Part shown: one piece after another, positions 15,331 through 24,953 of the stretch
Layout of the letters: each line of letters begins with the position of its first letter
Numbering within the stretch: position 1 is the first letter of the stretch
NCBI RefSeq assembly: GCF_001186125.1
Contig: NW_014040036.1
Location: 36,820-63,712 of the forward strand
DNA from: Sphaeroforma arctica JP610
Lineage: Eukaryota > Opisthokonta > Ichthyosporea > Ichthyophonida
Direction of reading: 5' to 3'
DNA: 26,893 nt
Notes under the pieces: model-generated
The model's input: only the letters and a program-made list of their open reading frames with translations
Database searches by the model: none
Told to the model about the DNA's origin: nothing
Made by a program: the position numbers and the translations under genes

Positions 15331-16340
15331 CCCCTACCTTGCTTTACAACACTAGGGGACGACATAGCAACTATACGAAAACTAACACTGGCAATCACTG
15401 CAACAAAGCCAAATACCACCAACACTACCCCACCTTCCACCCAGGCTACCGACAACGATATACAGGGGAGATTCGGACGGCATCTAGTACTAGTTATGAT
15501 GCCGACTCTGCTATTAGCTGTACAGATACCGATTCAGGCATAGATCCGGGGGAGTCCTCGCGCACTATATTTGATAGTAAAGCAAGCTCCAGTAATTCAG
15601 GGGAGGATCCATCTGTTGACACTGAGAGCACCAGCCCAACGAGCGCGAGCAACACACTGAGCAAGATACTGACTCGACAACAAATGTGAAGACTAAAACT
15701 ATGGAAGACAGACAGTCACAATGCCAACCTTCAATCACACATCATAAAATATACAACGTCGAGAACGCTATGCGGGTTAATGTTGAAACTACGTACGACC
15801 ACTGTTGTGCTAAATGAGCCTGACTTACCAACTAACATGCGTATGACCCGTACACGTGCCCGACAAATGAATGACCATAAAAAAGCAGTAGCCGACCAGC
15901 TCGACAGTATCCACAGTGCCACTAGTCCGACAGAAAGACGTGTGCGCTGGTCGACCGACATTGAGGATTCTGGGTTTACTGCCGAAAATATGACAACGAT
16001 CACCGATGGCATTGTTCCTTTGAATACGTCTGGAAAGAAACTTCATCTCAAGGCCAAGCACGCCAGTTCACTTCAACATCTACGTCGCGCGAAACGACAG
16101 AACAAGGCAGACAAAGCCTTCCGCAGGGCTGCTATAAAACACGCCCTCTATAAAATATGCCCGCTCCAGCACAAACAAAGCCATCAAATCTCTATTTCAG
16201 CAAACACCATAACTCGCGCCCCGAGGCCGAACCACCCGACGACATACCAATACAAATCAACCCGACGCCACCACCATCATCCGGAGCCACAAACACTAAC
16301 ACCAAGCAAGATGGAATTATCGAAGAGCTATATAGGATAT
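15309..16340 (+). pseudogene. Copia-like linker between integrase and RT
   Basis: Low-complexity, S/T/D-rich stretch (SSNSGEDPSVDTESTSPTSA, about 15590-15650) and then a basic stretch with TRTRARQMN (about 15847-15873) and HHHH. Copia polyproteins have such a variable linker here. No fold is recognised. Confidence 0.55.
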
Positions 16341-16945
16341 GCGCAGCAATTTACGTCAACCCACTCACCCCTAAATCCATCAAAGAAGCTCTCCGTGACG
16401 ATGATACTGCTCTGTGGCACGAAGCAATACAACATAAGTTAGGCAGTCATAATAAGTCGGGCACCTACTACTTGCTCAAACCGGACGAAATGCCAGATGA
16501 CGCCTTCAATATAACTAGCAAGTGGGTTTTCAAAGTAAAAATGATCGACGGGCTGGTGGATACAAAGCACGATTATGTGCACGTGGCTTCACGCAAAAAC
16601 AGGGCGTTAACTACGACGAGACATTTGCTCTTACGTGCTCACACGAGACACTCAGGACGGCGTTTAAGCGGTGTCTGCACCATAAGGGTGACATGTCCAA
16701 CAAATGGACGTTGATACTGCTTACTGTATGCTGACCTCGACGAACCAATTTATATGCGTCCGCCGAAAGGTTTAGCGGCGTTGGCCTCCCAGATGATTCA
16801 ATCTTGGCCTTGAAGAAGAGCCTATACGACTTAAGAAAGTCAGGAAGTGCATCTGATCCTTGCATGTTCAAACCTCTCGTGCATTGTCTTACTATACGTT
16901 GACGATATTATTGTTTGCGGCAAGCGAGAAAGCGATGTACAACAC
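16340..16945 (+). pseudogene. Copia-like reverse transcriptase, N-terminal part
   Basis: Motifs in order: ALWHEAIQHKLGSHNKSGTY; ITSKWVFKVKM followed by YKARLCARGFTQKQGVNYDE (about 16510-16625), the W-V-F-K-x-K and Y-K-A-R-L-V-A-R-G-F boxes of RVT_2; IYMRPPKGL (about 16750); SLYDLRKSG (about 16820-16845); and the catalytic LLYVDDIIV (about 16890-16917). Homology ends about ten residues after YVDD, at the junction with the next element. Confidence 0.8.
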
Positions 16946-17099
16946 TCTAAGGCCCCCCCAGCTATGGCTAAATGGACTAAGGATGCTGCGGAAAAGAAGG
17001 CGGAAAGTGCAAGTACTTCTTCTGGAAGTGGGGGAGCGATTGGTAGTGTAACTAAGTTTGTTGCACCCATACAGGAGTGACGGGGCAGCGTTATCAACG

Positions 17100-17617
17100 G
17101 TGGGGTAGATGGGTGTAGTACTAGGTTTTATGTCGATACTGGAGCAACACCTTCGCTGATAATCAAATCGTTGGCAGAACCCACTAACCTTACAATATCA
17201 GCATATAAAAGGGAGACCCTCAAAGGTGTAGATGGCATGGGGCAGTTAACGCCTATGGGAGAAGTTTATGCACGTATTCAGATGTTGACATGGAAAGGTG
17301 TCACGAAGGAGGAAGGTCTGGTACTTTAGGTTGTTGAAGAATTCCCCATGAACTGTAATGTTTTGGTAGGATATTTCATTTTACAAAAATTGCAATGGAA
17401 TTTAGTATGGAAGAGTAGACAACTAGTACTCGTACCAATGACGGATCTAATGGAGGCAGCAACAGAGTTACAGGAATGTGCAATTTTGGGTGCTGTTACT
17501 CCGGAAAAGGAGGAAGAGGAAATTCCAGAGTTCATAAAATTAATGAGTAAAAGGGTGAACAGCAGAGTCAAGACTTACAGAGACTCTATGAAAAGTACTG
17601 TGAGGCTGAGTGGGTGA
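17100..17617 (+). pseudogene. Retropepsin and spacer of the plus-strand Ty3-like element
   Basis: FYVDTGATPSLIIKSLAE (about 17126-17180) is the catalytic DTGA box of an aspartic protease. NCNVLVGYFILQKL (about 17352-17395) matches the I-L-G-x-D-x-L box near the end of the protease fold. An acidic EKEEEEIPEF stretch follows. DIRS-order elements normally lack an aspartic protease, so its presence ties this element to Ty3 rather than DIRS. Confidence 0.7.
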
Positions 17618-17865
17618 CGTTGGACAAGGAGTATGAGGTTTGGTCTAAAGACAAAGATCCAGACTTAGACACTTTTGGTATCATATAATTGGGAGAGACA
17701 GCAGGTATTAAAAAACAGGAGGTGGAACAACTCATCAAGGACATAGAGAGTGTGTCTTATGATTCAGAACACCCGTATTTTATTGATCTGCCTAATCTAA
17801 AATTGTATGAAGAGGATGGTGCTGTTCCACAGTACAGTAGTTAGCATGATAAAGATGAGCGCAAG

Positions 17866-19140
17866 TTGGCAGCACTGGAGGTGGAAGTCAAGGTGTGGTT
17901 ATCAGCTGGAATTTTAGAACCTATAGCTAAGTCAGAGTGGTGCTCCGCGCCGCATATGGTGTATAAGACACCAGGGGTTGAACCCGTCACTGTCGACGAT
18001 TGGCGATGTTGTATTAATCTTAAGCGGGTTAATGGGCAGTTGCGAGCAGTGCCATTCTATATCCCTACTGAAAGGGATATCTGGCTCAAATCAAAGAAAA
18101 AAAAACCTATATTACCTCATGTGACCTAGGACAAGGTTTTTACCAGTTCCGCATCGCTAAAAAGTCCAGGAAGTACCTCAGCTTTATTACGCCCTTTGAC
18201 CGTTTTGCCTTCGTAGGAATGCCGTTTGGCTTGAAGGAAGCCTCTTGGCGATGTCAGCAGGGCTTGGGGGAAGTTTTTTCAGGCCTGAAAGATATAATAG
18301 GGTGCACTGATGATATAGCTTTTGCGCACGCTGACGCAAAGGAGCATTGGGATTGTCTCCGTTCCTTTGTGAGCCGTTGTGTCCGATATCGCCTGCAGCT
18401 AAGAATATTCAAGTGTGCTTTTGCGCAGTATCACAAGCCGGTGGTAATCATTGGTCATTTGGTGGACTTCAGAGGATCCACTATTGATCCTATACGTATG
18501 CAAGCATTGGTCTCTTTAGCCCAGCCGGCCAGTAAGGACTTGTTAAAGTCCTGGTACCATACGGCAGGGTGGTGGTCGGACTACATTCCGAACTTTGCAC
18601 GCTTGTTGGCCCCATTGTCTCGTCTTCTTAAGGATGATGCTGTCTTTACGTGGGGGTTTGTGGAACGAGCTGCTTTCGTCCAAGTGGGTGAAGCTCTTAG
18701 GTCGTGTGCGGTCTTGGTGGAACCTCGGCCGGAGAAATAGCTAGTGCTCTTTGCGGATGCTTGTGAAGGCGTTGATGTCCGAGGAGTACTTGCTGTTCTG
18801 CAGGATGTCTGCTATTTGCCAGTGAATTTTTTTTTTTGCTTCGCGGTATGATGCAGCCCAAAGAAATTATGATATTACAGATAAAGAAGCTCTGGCTGTG
18901 GTCTACGGGTTTTGGAAGTGTTCTCGGATCTTGCGGCGGGCTCTGTTGCCGATCTGGGTCCAAACGGACCACTTGCCCCTTGTTTCGATGTTTATAAAGC
19001 CAAGGGAGTCGTTCGCTGACGATGTTCGTGGTCGTCGCATGGGTCGTAACTATGATGTTGTTCGTGACTATGATGTCCGGAATACACATGTAGCCGATGT
19101 TGTGAATCCTGTTGCCGTTGTCTTGTCCCGACTGTGTGTT
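17866..19140 (+). pseudogene. Ty3-like reverse transcriptase and RNase H
   Basis: WLSAGILEPIAKSEWCSAP and WRCCINLKRVN (about 17893-18036) are the finger motifs. FYQFRIAKKSRKYLSF and MPFGLKEA (about 18135-18245) follow. CTDDIAF at about 18303-18325 is the catalytic box, and GSTIDPIRMQAL, NFARLLAPLSRLLKD and FTW (about 18475-18655) form the thumb. RNase H: LFADACEG (about 18743), NYDITDKEALAVVYGFW (about 18865-18917), WVQTDHLPLVSM (about 18955-18990), then HVADVVNP and LSRL (about 19087-19135), the V-A-D-A-L-S-R-L end. A large minus-strand open frame across 18697-19176 is an antisense shadow. Confidence 0.8.
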
Positions 19141-19284
19141 CAAATTGACCCCATCATTCGAGTCAAGAACCACCATAATATGCTGCTAGTAACTTTTAGT
19201 GATCCTTTGGTCCGCATGCTAGACACTCAAGAATATCAGCTGGCATCGCCGTACTTAAGGAAAGCTGAAAAATTGTGGGGTCCG

Positions 19285-19690
19285 CATTCGACGGATTGCT
19301 TTGCTACTACAGGCACTAATTACTGCCGTACTACTGTTCGCCTTCTCTTGATGGTGGCGTCTTCAGTCGCTTTTGGGGGGATCCGACAGTGAACTGGTTT
19401 ATAAACCCCACATGGACACTTTTGCAGGCTGTCTGTGCTAAGGTGGATGCGGATGGGGCGCGGTGTACGGTGTGTTGGTTTGCCCCTATTGGCCCAAGAC
19501 GGTGTGGTATTCTGCTATGGTTTCTCCTCATGCTGATGATCCCATTATTGTGCCACGAGTGCATGGGGTATTCAACAGGCATGGTAGGGTGGAAGCTGGC
19601 CCTCCGCTTTTCGTCACGCTTTGTAGGCTGGGGCCACGTAATTTTGTGGTTTCCCCTGGGGTCTGGGCCCAGTGTGAGCAGTTGTCACTA
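19285..19690 (+). pseudogene. MT-like (DIRS-style) domain of the plus-strand Ty3-like element
   Basis: STDCFATTGTNYC (about 19288-19330), a GGVFSRFWGDP-type stretch, INPTWTLLQAV (about 19401-19436), DADGARCTVCWF (about 19447-19482) and DDPIIVPRVHGVF (about 19534-19575). The order D-x-F-A-x-x-x-N, then N/F-P-x-W, then D-G-A, then a W-containing segment parallels the MT-like domain after RNase H in DIRS elements, where N-P-P-W corresponds to the methyltransferase motif IV. It matches the minus-strand element at 8480-8032. Methyltransferase activity is not claimed. Confidence 0.55.
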
Positions 19691-20391
19691 ATGTCGGATA
19701 CTGTGAGTGTTCCGCAAGCACCGGTAGCACTGCGTGCTTCACCTCATGTGGTGTTTACACCGACGGAGAGTACCAAACCGGTGCGGTGTTGGGCGTTTCC
19801 AAACGTGGCGGCCGCATACATTGGGTCGTGTGTGTCGATGCCTAAGTTGTCGACCACTGTTCTCGAGCGAGCTGCCTTTCGCAAGTACGTTTCTACTCAA
19901 GGGGTGTTGGCCAATGTACTTACTCGAGCGGGGCGTGTGAAAGCTTCATAATTGGAAACTACAGTAGTGGATTTGGTGCCATCTGGGGTGACGGTGGGTG
20001 AGCAACTCGGGTATCCGGTCCAGTTGAGTGATGACCTTGGGCAGGCGGGTGTTGGTCAGGCTGTAGCGTCTGATCCTGTACTTCCTTCTACACACTTGTT
20101 GCTGGAGGCATCTCCTGCAGAGGTCTCCTTGGTTGGTGAAGTAGGGAAGCCTACTGTGCCTGTAGTCGAGGGTGATAGCATACTGTTGTCTGTGGGTAAA
20201 CGTGTGAGTAAAGATCTCGAGACTTCGTCGCATATGGGGGGCGGTCCAGGGGAGTTGGCCCTCGCACCGCCTAGGAAGCGTCGTCGTGCAGCGCCTTTGG
20301 CAGTTGAAGCGTGGCCTATTTTGGAGGCATGTCCATCGCGCTCTCTATGGGGTGTCCATTTCACAGGTCCTCAATTAGTTAAAAGGCTCTT

Positions 20392-20510
20392 CAGTACGTG
20401 CATGTCACTTATGCACATGCCGCACAGTCCAGGCTTCAGCACGTGGTGCATGATGTCATTGGATGGACTGGGTTGCGACCTCAGATTGTAATAGCCGGGC
20501 CTCCACATTA
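20392..20510 (+). pseudogene. Possible start of an integrase zinc-binding domain
   Basis: HVTYAHAAQSRL followed by HDVIGWTGLRPQIV (about 20401-20486). Compare the Ty3 integrase H2C2 pattern of two histidines, an R/K-T/L step, then I-x-x-x-x-x-W-x-G-L/M-R-x-x-V. The following cysteines and the catalytic core are absent because element homology ends here. This reading is tentative. Confidence 0.35.
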
Positions 20511-20952
20511 GACTATGTTATAAACGTACTCTTAGGCAGTACGAGGAACTTAAGTTTCCTAAATGGGTTTTAACGGTTTTATCAATTAATACCTTTTCCA
20601 TTTTACATATCAGATATTTGGACAAGGCCATTGAAAGGCCCCAGTAAAATACCAATCATAAGATTTGGTCTAGTTCTATTAATAGAACTATATATGTATT
20701 TTCCAAATCTTTTTATATCTGAATACTTCGGTAGCGAGATGGCTCAACCGAATATAGGTTTCTAGGGACTATTAGCATTACCTAGTTTAACCTCCGTTCA
20801 GCCAACCAGATGTGCCAGTCTTATGAAGGCTATGTCGGTAATTTTTGATAAGTGGCAAGATATTGGTTAATGCAATAACTATGGACATCAAGAGTATCTT
20901 TTTCTTTTTACTTTTCTTTTTTTTTAAAGACAGGATTTTATGAGTCTCTCGG
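20511..20952. other. Unassigned AT-rich spacer between retroelements
   Basis: No coding motif. It has a pyrimidine-rich run (TTTTTCTTTTTACTTTTC and T9) at about 20898-20927. A stretch at 20730-20765 looks faintly like a tRNA 5' half but has no matching T arm. It could be LTR or leftover sequence of an element whose partner is outside the window; it has no counterpart at the right end. Confidence 0.5.
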
Positions 20953-21226
20953 ATTCGCCCCTACGAAACATACCATAGTTCCTAATAGAGCGACAACGAA
21001 GCACTAAATAAAATCCCTTCGGCGAACACAGTACTGGGAGGATTAAATTTTGGGCAATGTCTCAGCCTCACAATCCCCGAGAGTATTGCTGTTTTCACGA
21101 GGCATACCTAACTTTACTACAAGACTCATTCCGTTTATTTATTTCGAATTTAACTATACTTAGACTTAACCTAAGCATTTAATTACTCTAAGGCGTTAAT
21201 ATCGCCTTGATAGACCGAAACTTACA
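20953..21226 (+). repeat. LTR of Ty3/gypsy copy A
   Basis: About 274 bp, aligning with 26549-26822 in reverse complement. Shared marks: ATTCGCCCC at the start, CCCTTCGGCGAA, CACAATCCC, GTATTGCTGTTTTCACGAGG, AAGGCGTTAATATCGCCTTG and the end GACCGAA-CTTACA. It ends in CA; the start is not TG, so the exact 5' edge is uncertain. Confidence 0.75.
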
Positions 21227-21349
21227 CATTATAAAGTTAGCAAAGGAATTAATTACTTGACTACTTAAACGTAAAGGTAGATAACTACCACGAAATTTTT
21301 CTTAAGCACAGTCATTCCTTAAGAGAATAAGACAGAAGTCATAAGTTAA

Positions 21350-22665
21350 GATTTTGACAAAGAAAGACAATGCGCCTAAAAAGAAAAGCAAGGCCGAATG
21401 TAAAAAGATTGAAAAAGAAGCTGCTAGAAGCAAACCACAGCTGCTGCCGATACGTCTAATTGCACCGTAGCCGAAGCACTTGTCTCCGACAATAATAGTC
21501 AGGACAATGCCTCGGATAAGGATTTAGCCACTCCGATTAAGAAAACTACTCCTACAGATAGAGCCCGAGGGCCAACTATTGCCTCAACTTCGAAGCTTGC
21601 ATTTACGAAGCCAAGAAATGAGACAAGGGACACATCTCAAGACGCCCCAACTAATTCTTCTGACGAAACTCAGAAAGAAAAGTCCCCAATTATAGGGGTC
21701 AAAGACGATTTTCAGAAGGTACCTATACCGGAACCAGAAGAGGAGGCAAGCTCAAGTGGCAAACCCGATTCTACGTCCGAGACCACTGAACCAACGCGCA
21801 TAAGTAAGCTAATTACTGAAAACACTGATCTTAAGAATCAGTTAGCCGCACTTATAAAAGGGATGACAGTTGAACATGTAGATCGAATGTATAGATCAGG
21901 AAAACATACACAGCACTTACGCGAGCATGTTTCTCCGGGCACTACTGAAGCCCTAGAGAAGTGGACAGAACGTCGACTGGCAATTACGCCCGAAAAGCGT
22001 AAAGGCCTGAGCGCTACACCTATGACAGATGAGCCTGATGTGCTCAGCATATCTATACCTTACGGGGTACTACCACCAGAACTTCAGGCTAATTACTCGT
22101 CTGTTGTAACACCCGGCCATGGGTCGCCCGTCCTTGAGGGTATTATAGACCCAGAGGCAGGTAAAAATACTCCGCCACCTTTGCCCAACTGGGATGACAA
22201 TCGTCGGAAACCAGTTAAGACTGGGTATGTTATCCAGACGCATGAATCACTCAAGATTATAATACCAACTACTATCCGAGGAACAAAGCACCAAAAGGCC
22301 TCGACCATGGACTTTACAAGGGGTAATAAACACTCCCGTAAACGTGTTAACGATGTCGAATTTAATCGCTTCGACCGCACCGCATTACACCAGCCCGCAG
22401 AGAATTTACACTATGACGAGGTGACCGAATTTAATAAATCGGTCGACGATTACACCATTAAGGTGGAAATTGCCTATGACGAGCACCGTGCTGATGACGT
22501 ATCATATTATGCTAATATGATCGCGATCAAGCAGAAGCGCATCGATCGGCTACTTCAGGCCCAACGTGGACAAGACCACAGGGATAACCAAAAGTACAAG
22601 GGACAGATCAGTCGACTTAAGTCGAACTGGGATGCCAACAGCAAGCAGGTCGAGTTTATGAACAA
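21350..22665 (+). pseudogene. Gag of Ty3/gypsy copy A
   Basis: Readable from about 21863 as EHVDRMYRSGKHTQHLREHV, then a P-rich region (GIIDPEAGKNTPPPLPNWDD, about 22134-22195), then a charged helical region ending KYKGQISRLKSNWDANSKQV (about 22592-22650). Upstream (21350-21860), K/S/T/E-rich sequence aligns with the disordered N-terminus of copy B. No zinc knuckle is reached before the truncation. Confidence 0.7.
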
Positions 22666-22669
22666 ACCT

Positions 22670-23600
22670 GGTATAATGCTCCTCCTAAGGCTAAGTCGGA
22701 GGCGTCCGTTGCTATTTCAAACGGCACGCCATCGACTGGTCCTTGTACAACCGGAGCTTGTTGGACTGCGTGCTTGAGCGCTTTAAATGCGTCATCACAC
22801 TCTTTAATCCACAAGTCTCCTAGTTTACCTTAGTGACAACTTAAGTGTCCAAAAGGTTTAAGGTAAACAGCTAAGTGTGGTACTCCATCTGAAAAGAAGT
22901 TTACAAACCCACACATGCTGTTCACATCTCTTCATGTAGTTGGTGTTCGCCAATCTAACAGGTGTTCCACCTTACCGAGGTCGATTTTAATACCTTCCCC
23001 AGATATATGGTAGCCTAAGAGCTGTTTTTCGCTTATTGCGAAGTGGCATTTCTTCTCGTTAATCTTGAAGTTTTGCTCGTTGAGTCTCTTAAGGACTCGT
23101 CTGACTAATGCGACGTGTTTGCCGCTAGTTTTAGAGAAGATGACTATGTCATCTATATAGACTTGCACGTTAGGCATGTCTGCAAAAATTTCCTCCATTA
23201 CTTGTTGGAAGAATGCTGGTAAAGTGTGCAACCCGAAAGGTGCACCTCCGAACCTGTATTGTTTACCTTTCCACGTAAAACTAAAGTATTTACGATGTGG
23301 TTCATATATCGGCATTTGATGGTATCCTTGTGTAAGGTCTATAGTTGTAAATACTGTAGCACCTTCCATCCTTCGCAGTAGCTCGTTAATACGAGGTAAG
23401 TGAAAGCTATCGGTAATAGTTTATTTATCGGACTCATATCTAAACATACTCTGACTTTCTTAAACGATCCGTCAGAGTTATGTTGGTCTACAGCTAGCAG
23501 TGCCAAGTTAACTGGCGTCTGTTGATAGTTAACTTCTATCACTCCATCAGCTAGCCATTTCTCAACTTGTTCTTTTACCACAGCCTCGTGTCTCCAGGAT
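22670..23600 (-). pseudogene. Ty3/gypsy reverse transcriptase and RNase H start (copy B)
   Basis: In element order: EKWLADGVIEVNYQQTPVNL and VRVCLDMSPINKLL (fingers); FTTIDLTQGYHQMPI, FSFTWKGKQYRFGGAPFGL and FFQQVMEEIF; catalytic VYIDDIVIFSKT; KCHFAISEKQLLGYHI and GEGIKIDLGKVEHLLDW (thumb). RNase H begins with FEIATDASDLALGGALYQ (about 22725-22672), which includes the first catalytic Asp, and then the element is cut. Confidence 0.85.
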
Positions 23601-23672
23601 ACATAGTTCCTTGAGGGACACTTTAACTGTGTAAAATCTACCTTGGTTAAGTCAAGGCTGATATATCCGTCG

Positions 23673-24113
23673 TTAAAGCGGAATTTTTGCCCAATCTGTG
23701 ATATCTATTTTCTTACTAACAAGAATCAGATCCATGATTTTGTTCGCAAAGTCAGGTATTAATGCCTTGACTGTGTCTGATGGGGGCTTATATGGATTCA
23801 GACAGTTATCTTCTGATTTATTCTTTAATAAATCTATGTTAGTTGGTAGACCAGTTACGGTTATACCTAGAGTGAGTAAATCACTCATTCCGACTATAAT
23901 GTCGTACTTCTGTGACATTTTAACTATCACAGCTTGATTAGTTATACTCCTATCATCGGTCAGGGAGATTTTAACATCTGTGGCCATGGTATCACATTTA
24001 GCAGTTTCATCATCAGCTAAAATGAGGTGAGTTGTTTGTGTTCTCTTTTCGATATCTTTCATTAATGCAAAGCGATCGAATATATATGAAATTTCTGAAC
24101 CAGGATCAGTCAA
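23673..24113 (-). pseudogene. Aspartic protease of Ty3/gypsy copy B
   Basis: TDPGSEISYIFDRFALM is at the active-site position of a retropepsin (family pattern D-T/S-G-S/A). YDIIVGMSDLLTLGITV matches the later I-x-G-x-D-x-L-x-x-x-G-I box. The segment after it (NPYKPPSDTV) leads into RT. Confidence 0.7.
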
Positions 24114-24212
24114 CGCAAGGATTTTATTTCCACTGCAATATAGAGGGATTGTTACACGCTCATCTAAAGAGTCGTTGTATTGTCTGTGTAACGATTGTAC
24201 CTGGTAGTACCT

Positions 24213-24530
24213 TCACTCCAACTTAAAGTTGGGCTTTCTGTCACAAGACGTAGTGTGATAGCCATTGGTCTTCTCACACTTGTTACACTTAGTAAGAAAG
24301 TGTGTACAGGTGGATGCATGTCTACCATTCCAATTACCGTTAGGGGTTAACTGGTACATGTCATACCCACACTGTGCGTCGGCACATTTCTTAACCTCCT
24401 TAAATGGAGGTTCCATGTCCTTCGCTCCCGCGCGTGCCCGTTTATAGGTCGCGTGGATAGAGTGGATAGAGTGGAGTCGCGAGCACGTGTATGTTGGGGT
24501 CTCTCGTTTGAGGTCTGCCTGGATACACAC
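24213..24530 (-). pseudogene. Cys/His zinc-finger region of Ty3/gypsy copy B
   Basis: A cluster of cysteines and histidines: CADAQCGYDMYQ, then HASTCTHFLTKCNKCEKTN, then GYHTTSCDR. The last part fits C-x2-C-x6-H-x3-C, a variant of the gag knuckle. It lies between gag and protease as expected for the nucleocapsid. Confidence 0.55.
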
Positions 24531-24953
24531 CCGTGATCGGTGTGCTCCCGCGGCTTCTTAACAGCCGCTTTTCCCTTCGATGTTACTCAGTGTGCGGGGG
24601 AAAGGGTGGGTACACTATCATAAAACTGTTCCCACGTAAGTCGGGATAGATAAAATTTTGTATCATGTCCCTTGTCTCGAGCCTCAGTAGCGTATTTACG
24701 GCGCAACTCGGTGTACAAACTTTCACGGTCGTTGTTCCCTATGTTATTACCAAACACATGCATAACCAGGAACTCGTACCATCGCTGCGCTTTGTCCTTT
24801 GTTATATCTGGACGTTTAAGGTCGGCATCAAGTTTCAGAATATAACTCTGAATAGGAGCTTTCTCAACTGGTTCAGTTAAGATTGAGCTCAGACCTGGAC
24901 TTCACATGTCCTTGCTTAATAAGGACGTAACCAACCAACACACAGATGGCCAG

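Larger units (their letters stand above)
11818..16945 (+). mobile_element. Ty1/copia-like retroelement, 3'-truncated fossil
   Basis: Order: extra coiled-coil ORF (11818-12366), gag with zinc knuckles (12377-13346), protease and pre-integrase region (about 13390-14080), integrase (about 14440-15330), basic/acidic linker (15330-16340), reverse transcriptase (about 16340-16945). Integrase before RT is diagnostic of Ty1/copia. The element is cut just after the catalytic YVDD box of RT; the rest of RT, RNase H and the 3' LTR are not in the window. Broken in several places, but domains are easily read, so of intermediate age. The cut coincides with the start of a different element at about 16946. 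Confidence 0.85.
16946..20510 (+). mobile_element. Ty3-like retroelement with DIRS-style MT-like domain (fossil, plus strand)
   Basis: Order: gag/protease spacer rich in A/S/G/K (16946-17080); retropepsin (about 17126-17400); reverse transcriptase (about 17870-18620); RNase H (about 18730-19140) ending in an ALSRL-like stretch; MT-like domain (about 19285-19690); long P/V-rich linker with a PRKRRRAAP basic patch (about 19700-20390); and a segment resembling an integrase zinc-binding domain (about 20392-20510) where homology stops. It begins abruptly inside copia RT and ends abruptly before the next Ty3 copy, so both ends are missing. Broken in several places but younger-looking than the minus-strand relative at 7260-11490. 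Confidence 0.75.
20953..22665 (+). mobile_element. Ty3/gypsy copy A (plus): LTR plus gag, 3'-truncated
   Basis: Starts with an LTR-like segment (20953-21226), followed by a short leader and gag, and stops at about 22665. There it is joined head-on to pol sequence of the same family in the opposite orientation. Gag proteins of copies A and B are about 80-85 percent identical by eye over 170 residues, so they are one family. The N-terminal part of gag is more damaged than the rest. Confidence 0.85.

Noticed and set aside
18697-19176. 159-codon minus-strand open frame
   Set aside because: Antisense to a clear RNase H region and without recognisable motifs.
19700-20390. Tyrosine recombinase as in true DIRS elements
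   Set aside because: No R-H-x-x-R-Y pattern found; the segment is V/P/S-rich linker and what follows looks more like an integrase start.
20730-20800. tRNA-like GGTAGCGAGATGGCTCAACCG
   Set aside because: No matching T arm or acceptor stem downstream.
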